DNA of 64,000 bases from Centropus unirufus (taxonomy: Eukaryota > Chordata > Aves > Cuculiformes > Centropidae). Position 1 is the first letter of the stretch; the number at the start of each line of letters is the position of its first letter. The notes under the pieces were generated by a model. That model was not told the origin of the DNA. It saw only the letters and a program-made list of their open reading frames with translations, and did not search any database. Where the stretch lies: assembly GCA_013397695.1 (NCBI GenBank), contig VYZI01000019.1, positions 4,344,830-4,408,829 on the forward strand, written 5' to 3'. The position numbers were made by a program, and so were the translations under genes. Shown here in pieces: positions 24,741 through 36,700 of this stretch.

Positions 24741-27700
24741 CACAGAGGAGTATCTCACGTTGGCCATGGAGATTGTTTCAAATGTCACTGAAAGTCAGCA
24801 GGCAAAAATCCCCCAAGTCCTGAATGTTGCTGACAATATTCCAGGGCATGAACAAATGAACACTCTGTCAAGCCTGGTGTCTGCCGCAGAAGCTGGACGG
24901 GAGACATTGCTCAGAGAAGAGAAGCCTGTGCAGGATGGTAAATGTGTGGCACAGGGATTCCTGGAGCTGCTCCCATGACAACTATTAAGCCACAAATCTT
25001 CATTTTACGACAATGCCAGTTAGTTTTCTAGGAATCACCCCCTAGGAAACGAGGCTATCTCATCAGCTGCACAGAACTGGCTGTTCTCTGCAAGGCCTTG
25101 CTGCACTGAAGTATCGGAGAGCGACTGCCACAGGGAAGGAGCCAGGCTCACCCAGAAAAGCACGGTGCTCATCTCCTCAGTGCTGCCTCCGGGCTGCGCC
25201 CAACAGGCACGAGGCTCTCCCTGCCCCTTAGAGACCCCCTGGTGACCAGCACAGAAACCAAACTGGAAACATCATCCCTATCCTCGCAAAGCCTGGGCAC
25301 CCCAATCGGTTATCCTGAACAGAGGAAAGCGCCTTTGGAGCTGACACCAGCTCAGACCAAGTCAGAGACTTGGTCTCTGAGCAGACAGAGGTGGAAAAAT
25401 ACCCTCAGAGGTTGGATCCTTCCAGCAGGAAACCCCATCAAAACACTAAGGCTGCATTCCCCCTGACCGACCACTGTACCCTGGCAGAAGAGCTTCGGGG
25501 GACAAAGGGGCCACCTGCCACTTCAATTCAGCCGGGAGAGAAGCCAAGTCCAAACAGGAGAACACCTCTCAGAGCCGAACCTGCACCGTCCTCCACGCTG
25601 AGGGCTCTCCAGCAGGGTCTCAGTGCCACCTACCGACTCCTGCTGCAGCCATCTTCACCCACCCAAGCAGCAGAAGACAATTCTTTGATTTTAACGCTCC
25701 ACAAGAGAGATGGCAGAGTTATAAACGGCCAGTGAGCCAAAGACACTGAAAAGCAAGACATCTTCCGGGCTTCACTAAATGTTGTTCCTGTTTCACTCCA
25801 GATTCAGCAAGCACCACGCCACACGTGAATCGGTCTAAGATCAGCCATGGGAACGGGCCGATAGGCAGGAAGATGCTCACGTGCTTTTCAGAGCCACAGC
25901 AACATGCAACGCTCTTAGCTTATTTTAATTAACAGAGGCAGGATGAACTAATTGTTGACGCCAGCACAGTTGGGCCTACGAGCTGCACTAATCTAGAAGG
26001 ACAGCCAACGTTTTGACAAAGTGAACGCTGTGCATATGCTACCTTGTTGGTTTTAAAGGGGGGGCAAAGATATTGGGAGCAGAGACTATCAACAACAGCC
26101 TGAATGCCAGCACTTCCATCTTCATTAGGCAGTGCTCACTTCGGTGTTAGCAGCTGATCACGAGCCAGCACAGGCAGACTTCAGCAGGGCCACACGTAAC
26201 AAGAGGAAGAACAGTGTAAAATGAGATTTAGAATACAGCAGAAAAGACTTCAGCCAGCTTTTATACCAAGTCAGGCAAAAAAACCCACCACAAGCAGAAA
26301 GCAGCAGAATGCCATAAAGCAAAACTTGCCGTCTCTCTATTTTTTTTTTGCATCCTGTGCTGTTTCCAAGTAGTGAGAGCAGAGGAAGGCGGATCGAGGT
26401 ATCTGACAGCTGCCTGCAAGAAGCACAGAGGGTTGTGGCTGCAGCAGGGATGGGAAGGGCTGCCAGTGTCACACTGCTGAGTCCAGCCCTTTTCAGCTGC
26501 TGGCAGAGCCAGTGACATTTTCTGTTATGCTCTTTCACTTTTTCAGCTCCTGTAGTATTTACTGTCTGGGCAGGCTGGGTGAGGATTTGGCAATCAAGTG
26601 CGCTGCCACACATCCCCTTCCAGCACTACCAGACACAAGTGATGTGCCCAGTCTGTCTTGGCTTCCCATCCTCACCTCCATCTCCTTTCCTTTAGGCTTC
26701 CTTATACCTCAGGTCCCAGCAACATAGCACTTTCCATTTTCTTCCTCTTCCACAAAAGAATTGTCCTTTTTTTTTTCTCCCACTTGTAATATCTGTGCAT
26801 TTTTAAATTATCTATTTACAGGGGCTAATCTCAACCCCTGAAATCCCAGTGCACGGCCTCTTCTTGCAGACACCTCCCGTTTACAAGGACTTGACTGAAA
26901 GCAAGGTTTAGCCTACACAACATCTATTCTGTGGGCTCAGTCCCTCAAGATAATGAGAACTCAGGTCACAGCCCACCATTTCAGTATTAAAGCACCGATC
27001 AAAAGCAAGTTTTGAGTCACGTCTTGTGCTACCTGCCATTCACACTGAACGGGGAGCTTCTGTCCATGTATTTGTCACACAAGAAACTGAGAAATCATGA
27101 ATTCCACTCACATATTATGAACCGTTTGCTCTGGTCAAACCAGGAATTAAGTCACAAACAATTTATTGTAATGTTTGAGAATTTACCAATCTGCTCTCAG
27201 GCTTTTTTCGTACAGAACAAAAGAGGAATTTATCCAATAACTAAATAAATCATGAATTATTTTCTCACATGTAATAGAAGGACTTTCACTGAACTGTACC
27301 TCCTGAAATGCAAACATTTCAGAATACTTAGCACACTGAAATGCAGCAGCACAACTGTGCTGTCAGGAAGGAGATATTGCTCTGTTATGGAAATGGAGAA
27401 TCTTAAATTGAAGACAGGCACTAAGAAAGTGACTAAAATAGTCAAAGTGATGAGTGCCTGGAAATTGTGACTTTCAGATAATGACGGCTGAGTAAACTTG
27501 TGTGATTTTGTTTGGTTTTATGGTTTTTTTTTGTCCTAGGGTGGAAGAAAGGAGATTTTGCCATTTCCCACTTAATCCCACTTAAGAAGCTGGATCAAGA
27601 TCTCCACATTTTCTCAAACAAGTAACAGAAAATTTAATCTGTTATCCTGAATGCTTTACTGCAGAATGAGATTTGCCAAACGTGTTTTAAAAAAGAAACT

Positions 27701-30700
27701 TAGAAGCTTGTTTCTGCAGTTTCAGGTCGCACCCAACAAAACCACGTTGGAGAGACCTGCAGAGCCCAGCACTTCCCTGTGACTTTCCTTTCTGCAAAAC
27801 ACCGACCCCTCAGTCTCTGATCCTAGGAAAAAAACATAAAGCGAGTGTATGCCATGGTCAGGAGGGTCCTACACGTGCAGTATCGAGCCCAAGACATTTC
27901 AGCTGAGCAATTAAGCCCGGGAAGGGCTTTGCTCTTTTCAGAGGAGTCAAGGTTAAATGTCAGATGCGTGTCTCGTTTTCTGGGCCGGCCAGGACTGACG
28001 GTTGCACGTTACTGTGATCCACATGGCACTAGGCGCGAGTACAGGTTACAAGAGCTGTCAGTTATAACAACCGAAAAATAGCCCTTGACAACTTCAGCAA
28101 AGCCTCAGACAAAAGAGGCCTTAAAAACAGAGTTACAGGTGAGTTACCTTTCCAAGAGAGGCCGGGACAAGACAGGCACATAGCAGTTGTGCTCACTGCT
28201 ACCCAAGAGGCTTGTCTTGGGCCTCTGCTATCTGCTAAGCCCTGCACAGAACAAGGCGTCATTCCCCGGCAGTGACACAAACCCACCTCAATGCAGTTCA
28301 GTTCCCACTTTTGAGCTTGTACACACGTGTTTTGCTGCCATGGGGAAAGAAGTTGGTTTTCCTCTGTGTCACCAAGGACTACTCACTGTTTAATGTGCGC
28401 GTCCCAGTCTGGTGCTGAGTAGCTTTACACGGAGAGGTGACAAGCTAACACAATGAACACGGCCAGGGAGATTTTTTCACCCCTTTGAAATAACACCACC
28501 CGACAATTCAACTTCATTCGGGGAACTCTAAGCAATAAGGCCAGAAATATATACATCATTGCCCCCTGCCTAGTCCGGTTAAAACTCTTCCAAGATCTCT
28601 AGCACCAGGCAGGAAATAGCGCTTGCATGGTAAAGTATTTACCTAAAACACATATTTACATTTAACTAACTTTCAAAAATGCCAAAAAAAACCCCCAATT
28701 TCTTTAACCTCCCCACAGGGGCCAGACATAACCCTGGCTTGGCTCACTGGGGATTTTGGCTCTCTGGTCTTCCAGGGGACATGCTGCACATTTTCCTACA
28801 GATGCTGCAGCTGCCTTCATTCATACCCAGCTCTTCTCTCTGCCTCAGAACATACCATCTGTAGAGACCTCAAAGAAACTCACATCACCTTGAGATTAAT
28901 CCTACAGAACTTAGCTCTTGCTCCAGGAAAAATTCCTTACCAGCTTAATCCTTGGCCCAAACATATATCGCAAGTGTTGTATCATCACCTCAGTATTCCC
29001 AGCTCAGAGGGAAACCCAGCGATTTTCAAGCTCCCACATGGTTTTTCTTGGGGAAAAAAAAAGCATAGGTGACACCAGTAGCTCCAAAAATTTCCACAGA
29101 CTGTGATTCCGGTGGCTGCTTAAAAGCAGAGCAAACTTCACTTGTCACACAACCAGCACAGCCCGATTGAATTAGAGAAGCATATTTACGCACCTAACAA
29201 GTTTGAATCTGCAGAAAAACCTGCTGGGAGCGATTTGAAAAGACTAATGAGACTTTTCCCATCACCGGCCGGGTATATTCTCCTTTAAAGGTTTATGAGC
29301 ATGTCATTTAGTTTCACTACAGCTTTTGCAAAATCATTAATGAACTTGTGAAAATAATTAGAGAGATAAAAGGGCAAGAAATCTGTGCGTTAGCCTGAAA
29401 CCTGTGATATCATAGAGTAGGCGAAGCGGAGGAGAATGCGCTGCTTTGAAGGCATGAGATATTTTCCTGATCTTTTATGCCTGTTAATAAACTTATCATT
29501 CCTAATTTTGTTCCTGCTAATCCCAAAATGGAAAAATATCTTTCAGGACGTGATCTCGGAGACCCTGTTGCTTGTTAAAACAAGAGGGACAGCAGAACAA
29601 TCTCATTAGAGTAAACAGAATACATGAATGTCAGGCCATATAAAACACCTCATTAATATCTGCATAAAATGAATGGCAGGGGCATGAATGCTGTAATGTA
29701 AAGACTGGGTCTGACTTTGATCTTTTGAAGCTACCTTTGAATAACTCCCAGTCAACTACATATTGCACAGGAAAAGCAAATGATCAAAGGACGAAAGGAC
29801 CTAGAATCATGGACTTGGTGCCATGGAGGTCTTCTCTCACTATGGGAGCACACAGGTTATTTTGCTGGTAGAGCCACCGAACACCACGACCACTGAACAC
29901 CCTGACTTTTTCCCCTTGAAAAGGTATTTTTTTCCTTCTGTGCCAAGCTTATCGAACTGGCACTTTCCCATCCCACAAGTGACCCTAGCAGCATAAATAT
30001 CCTTCAGGGACTGTGGTCAATGTGCTTCACAGCTCCAAGCTGGAGCACATTGGAGGCCTCCTGGCAGGGACAGGAGAGCACACGGCCCTGTCACGGGTGC
30101 AGCACGAGACCAAGCCGCACACAGGCTGCTGACGTCACTCCAGCCGTCCAACTGATTCTCTGCCTCCCCAGCCACTTCCAGCTGCTTGACAAACCTCAGG
30201 CTGTCTCTAGAAAAGACAGTATCTGATTTTCAGTGCCTGTGCTCCATCCAAAAGCACAAATCTCTTTATTTATATCTATCTCCATTACAAGGGAGTCCCC
30301 AATTAATCTCATAGCGACTGCTCCAAGAGAAAAAGAGGAGGTAATGACCGAGTTCATGCTAAAGTGCCCAACTTCCTTATCTCATACCATCTTTCTCCTC
30401 TGCATATAAAAAAACCACTGGAACTGAGCCTGTGCCTCAGCACTCGCCATGCATTCAGGCCAGTGGTTTCTCTTTTTCACCATTTTCTCTGATGAGTTTG
30501 CTGAAGCTCACAAAGACACAATTGCTAGTTCAGAAAATGGAGACTGCAAGCTTTCCTTCTTCCCTTTTGCATTGGAAACACTGCAAGGTTGGCTAGTTAT
30601 GTGGCAAAAACACAGCTAAATATAGGTCAAAATTCAGTGCCAGTGCCGGATGATTTGCAGGCTAGGTTTCACCGTAGACTGCAAGAGAAACTTGCTGTGT

Positions 30701-33700
30701 CTGGGAAAGTCTTGAAAGTCAAGTCCCTTCTCCGCACATTAATGGCCTGCATCTGGCAAAAGGGATCACAGTAGTCTGCCCCATCACAGCCTGATGGCTT
30801 AGGTAATGTCTGAAAAGCATTTGGACCTCAGGAAGGGGAACATTTTCAGTGTGGTTTCACTTCTTAAGTGACTAAGTCACTTTCAGAAATAGAGCTTGGC
30901 TATGTCACCCCTGCCATGGTTGCAAGTCGTTTAACCTACGTGCTGGGCTCTCTTTTCCAGTACCTCTGGACAGTTCCAGTTTGAGCCCAGAGTCCCAGAA
31001 TCCAAGACAAGTACAGTGAACTCCTGGCGGGGAGTTAAGTCATCCTGGAGAAAATTCAATGAGCAAAAGCGGCTCAGAGTCAACATACACTGATAGAAAA
31101 AAAGTAGGACATTTTGCCATTCCCTATGCCCACACTGACTGGACTAAGCAGGAATGGTCCACAGCCCAGAAAAAGGTACTGGAAATCTTGGCTATGACTT
31201 CAGGGAATTTGAGTCCTACTCAAAGACTCGGGGCTCTTGGCGGTGAGAGAGAATCTCTGCCTAGAGTCTTCTGCCTCTAGGATACATTTCTAGGGAGACC
31301 TGCACTGTGTCTTTTGCTGCAGCCACCACCACCACCTGGCACGGACCCCTCGTGCCCACCAGCGGGCACTGCAGTCACTGGTACCACTCCATAAATCTGC
31401 TCGCTCCAGAATTCGCTCCACTGTATCAGAATGTGGCCCAGACCTTGAGTCTGGCAAGGAAAATCACATTGAAAGGTTCTACACACCAACCATTCCTCCT
31501 TTCCCCCAAACACCCCACTCTTCTAATTGCCTAGTGTGGATTCTCCTCTCATCCCTCAAACTTTCCTGATGGGAATAAAATACATAGTAGATGACAACTT
31601 TCGAGTCATTTTCATGTCACGGCTGATAGCTGCTGCAGGAAGGTTATTGATACTGTTACTGATTCTTTCATTTCAATTTTCCCTATACATTTCTGCCCCC
31701 AGCAAACCCTCAATAGGAAATTATTTTCTGAGGTGTTTCCAGCCTGCTCCTGATGTTGCGTTCAGAATGATCTGAAGACAGATAATACAGCTGTCATTTC
31801 TCAAGGCTCCCCTGCCATGCTTTGATAAAACCCAAATTGTGGTTTTGATGGTGCCAGATTTTATGAGCCAGTTAAGCTGTCTCTGCCAAGTGATGGTTTT
31901 TCCTTTACTGGAAAGCTCTGGGCTGACATAGGGTTTCCATGCTCTCTGCCACATTTAACATCCCAACTCTGCCCAAACGCCTGCCATTTTTTATATAGTT
32001 TTTAATCTGTCATTATAGCAGCAGATTCAAATGAAGAAACCAGGATAGCCACAAGCAGCAATCACCTTATTTGTCCTCAATTGGGGGGTTAAGGAGAAAT
32101 GTTTGTATTTAAACAGAAAAACATTAACTCTATTAAAAAAATAAGATACAGAATCTTACAGAATCAGACTTTTTGACTGCTTTTTTCCCTAATAGACAAT
32201 CTCCATTCACTAAAGTATTCAACAACACATGTCAGTCCCTCCTAAATCGGAGAAATTAGAAACTGAGCACATGTCCAAGTACAGCACTGAAATCCCAGCA
32301 GCTTTAGTGAGCATCAGGCCCTGCGGACAGTGGGGAGGTTGAACAGGTGGGAAGAACAGGACACGTTATTCATTCCAGCACCGTACGGTACTGTTACTAT
32401 CCCGATGTGCAGACAGGGACTCGCAGGTGATAACTGTCCTTCTCCGGTCCTCCCAGATTTTGCTCATGTGGGTTATGCCACCCAGGGAGGCAAACACTTT
32501 AATTTAACCTTTATTTGAATAGTGACTCCCTCCAAAATTACCCACTTTCTGAGAGCTTTCAGGGGGTCAAAAAATTCTTGTGGTAAGTGGCCAAATAAGA
32601 GGGTTGATACTGAAGGAATATATTCCTCATAAACAGCGATGGCTTTTCTGGACAGCAGCACAGCCTGCCCACAGTAGATGGTTGCTTTAAATCACATTCA
32701 GGAGCTCCTCCCTGCAGCCACCTGCAACAACTCATACGCCTAAACCAAGCCAACTCCGAGGTTCCCTAGTGCCCCCACCGTAGGCATCAGACCCAGCATC
32801 CCCTCCGCATTCCTTTCCCTTTTACCTTGACAGACAGCAAAACCCCAACAGAAGGGGTAAGAGCAGTTCCTGATTCCCCCCCTCTGCTGAAACCTAGCCA
32901 AGCCTGAAAAAATTTCCAAGCAGGAAATTGTCTAATAGTGACAAACATCAATTCAGTTGCAAAGCAAATTGTTGTGAAATGGAAGTGAGAGGGAGAACTT
33001 TACTATTTCCATGAACTCTGGTAACATGCAGACAATGGACTTAGGAGAAAACAGTGACCTGACAGACCATGCCAAAACACAAGAGTCTCAGACAGCCCCA
33101 GCTCCCAACCAGACCTGCTGCCCTCTCTGCAGAGGTGAGATGGGCTTCGTTGGATTAGTGCTGCAGAATACAATGCAAGGCTGTAGATTTGGGAATCAAA
33201 AAGGCAATGTTGTGTTTATAAGACAAAAAACAAGGAATCAGAGAAGAAAGTAATGAGCTCTGCTATGCTGATGCCATTCTTGTACGACTGAAGAGCCAGG
33301 CAGCATGAGAACCACCTTAACTTCATATGTAGACATAAGAATTCCCCAGGAGAGCTGCGTCCAGGGCAAAAAGTCCACTTCCAGAGAAAGCGAAGACACA
33401 GAAATAAGATCAGATGAGAGCTGAAAGAAAACCAGGGCCTGGAGAATAATTCCTGCAGAGACAAATCTAATGTGTCTAAATAAAACAAAGGGAAAACTCA
33501 ATTGATGCTCAGGCGTACCCGCATACAGGAGAGCTAGCCAAGAGTGAGCCTCATCCAAAGAGAGCTCAATGGGCAGAAACTGGAGTTAAACAAATTCAGC
33601 TTTGAGATAAAAGTTTGTTTCCCAGCATTGAGAGCAATTAAACCATTTAATGGCATCCCAGGGGACATGGCAGACCTCCCCAATGGGAAGTTCCTCACTG

Positions 33701-36700
33701 ATGAAGCTTCATCTATCCCTAACACGTCCAAGTGTGCCAAACAGACATAGTGCAGCGGGCCCATCTCACAAGACCTGCCTCAGGGCTGAGGGCCACTGGC
33801 TCACATGAGCCTTGCTGTGAAACCAGAGCCTGAAGCCAAGGAGCTTCTTCCCTAGCCAGGGCTTGGCTCTCACTCCCCTGGCAGGGCCTGCAGGAACCTG
33901 AGGACCTCCAGACCACACCAGGCTCAGAGCTCCTGAGCTCTTATATTCAGAAACAAACCCTGGTCATTTAGGTTTTTTTTTTTTACTATAGATTTTGCTC
34001 AAGAAAGGTGTATTCAGCTACTCGTGAGTGAAGCACATGATAATTAGTGACGCGGATCTTTTCAGCCAGTGCCACCACTTTCTCAGGAACTTCTCCCTCA
34101 CTAGGTGCACTCTCTGGAAAACACTGCAGTGCCAGAAACACTAGGCCTAAATATTTTTTGCTTATGAAAGAGTAACCTCCCAAGGACCATATTCTAGTCA
34201 AAAGACCTCTCCCATGGCAGCCCACCACAGAGAGGTGATCCCCTCCCAGCAGCACGCAGCCTGTGAGCAGACCTCCCCTCCAAGTCTGCCTGACAGGGTC
34301 ACTGCAGCTCTGAAACCACAGCAGAAGTCCAATACGCTGAACTGAGAGGACAGATTGCTAGGAACACCTGTGTCACCGATTGCCAGCCCACCTAGAGCAT
34401 CCCCAAACAGTGCCCTGTGCCTGGAACTGGCTCATTTTCCTAAAGACTGGCAGTGTCTGTCACTGGGACCGTGCTTCCCAATGGAACTGGTGGGGCAGCA
34501 GACCAGAAGTCTGCACTGTCAATAGAAATACCGTGATTGCCTTCAACGCAAAGGTTAGGGAACACAGTTCCCTTTAAATTCTTCCCTCTTCCAGACACAT
34601 GGAAGAGGCCAGTTAAAAAAAACAAAACCAGACAATATTGCTTTTTCTGTTGCTTTTCCATTCCCTACACATATTTCCAGCCAAGAGACTTTGCTCCAGC
34701 TTGCTAAACAACTGGGCTCCCAAATCACTGACTCCCCAGTAACCACTTCAAGATGGCAAGGACACCAAGTTAAGTGGCAGTAATTTTCCAGTATGAAGAA
34801 GTGAGGTCATATCTGCCTATTCTACTTTAGATTTTCCAGAGCGTGTGTGAGCCATTTCTTTGCATGCATTGTAGGTGCCTTTCAAACATAAAATAAGTTG
34901 TTCCCTAATGAGTTGGAACATCTTGCTTGATGAGATCTCCGTTCGAATTGCCTTTCCTCCAGCTGGGTCAGAGCTTTCTGGATTTGACATATTTTCCATG
35001 ATTTATGTATTGCAAGGACCCAAGTGTCCATGCTGGCAGAGGCAGTGCTCAGGCACCCACCAGCAGGTTGCTTCCCCTTCCTTTCCCCTTCCTATCAATC
35101 TGTCCACAAGGGGATACATTCCCCTCCCCACCTCCAGCTTCAGGAGCGCAGATCCAGCCACAGTCCTTACACACGACGACATGTGTAGTTTTGCTACCTG
35201 AACCCCAGGCCAACGTGATGGGATCAGCCTGCAGCTTATGTTGAGGAGGAGCAACACGTGCACCAGGTACACTGTACAAACGTGGCTCTCGAGCATCCAC
35301 CAGGGTGTGACACAGAAATGCAGTCGGTGGCGCCACCAGATGAGTTCACCTGTCACAACTCATGGATCATCATTAAGCACTTGGCCGACTTGCAGTTATT
35401 TGCTTTTAAATGTCTCCTGTTTGACACCAAACCTTCCCATGCTGCTGATTCCAAAGGAATGTTTCACAAATAGCTACACAGGGTTTCTGTCTTCAAGGAA
35501 AATTCCCAGGGAGGCCACCGTTTCCACTCCACTACTCTCCCTTCACTGACACCAGGTGTCCACCCTTCCCAGCACGCATGGAGCAGCAGATGTGTGGCAG
35601 ACCACATTGCACAATTTTTTAGATCAAGGTTAGGAAAACCAATAATAAGCCTGCCTGAACTCATGAAAAAACAGAGCAGTTTAATTATGGGTATGCTTTG
35701 ACAGAAAACAATTTCCCATTTAAGCCTTTCACAACAGTCTCCCAAAAATAGATGTGGACCCCAAGAGTATCAACAAACATATCCTCACATCACCCCCGCT
35801 GGGTCAAGCAAAATCCATTTTACAGAGAAATTCCTTTTGCTCATTCTTGCTTCGCCCTGTTCATACCAAAGACAGCAAAAAGCCATCAGCTCATGATAAA
35901 GCCATGTACGACTGCCTCTGGTACGGTTCTGGCACTGGCCAAGCCTACAGAGCCCACCACAGTGCAAACAGCTTTCGCAGTTTTACATTGCAGTTTGGGT
36001 ACGGGACAGCTCCTCCAGGTGAGGAAGGCTCTTCCTGGGTTCTTTCCTAGGATTACCAAGGCAACTCAGGCACTCCGCAAAGGCCTACCGGTACTTCTGG
36101 ACTTTTTTGTGGTGTTGCAAACCCCTGTTGACACGTACCACCGACACTAACAGCTACATCCCTTGGTTTACTACAAAGCCTCAAGGCCAGCCATCTCTAC
36201 AAGTCTCTCCCACCAAACTGCAGGAAAACTTCCCTGTCCCTTTGGACAAAGACCTGTGAGAAGGCACTGGAGGTATCTCAATTGATCTAGCTTATACTCT
36301 CTTATTCCCGCTCTCCATCCCAGGTAGCCCAGGCACAGAAGAGCAAAATGTCAGCCAAAAATTAAATACTTGGCAAAAAAGGCAGAAACACCATTACATA
36401 AAACACCATTACACCAAACGCCCAAGATAACCCTGCGGGTAAGCTGTAGTCTGAAGAGGGCTCTCCAGAGGCACTAAGACTCTGGAAGAGCGCACACTGT
36501 AAAGCAATGCACAGTTCATCAAGAATTCAATCACCTCCCATCCTGACTTGACTGAGGTGCTCAGAAAAACCACAGAAATGGAGAAATGAGCATTTGGGTC
36601 TACACAAAAGTCAAAGCTTAAACTAGAGCACTGCTTTGGCTGACATTTAGGGGTTGGATTGCACTCCCACTCTTACATCAGAGACCAAAGAGCTGGACAA

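Noticed and set aside
26130..26160. U6 snRNA-like start (GTGCTCACTTCGG)
   Set aside because: Similarity stops after about 13 bases; the invariant following part of U6 is absent.
34817..34999. 60-codon minus-strand frame with protein-like composition
   Set aside because: No splice sites in suitable positions, no similarity recognised, and the opposite strand is open over the same span.
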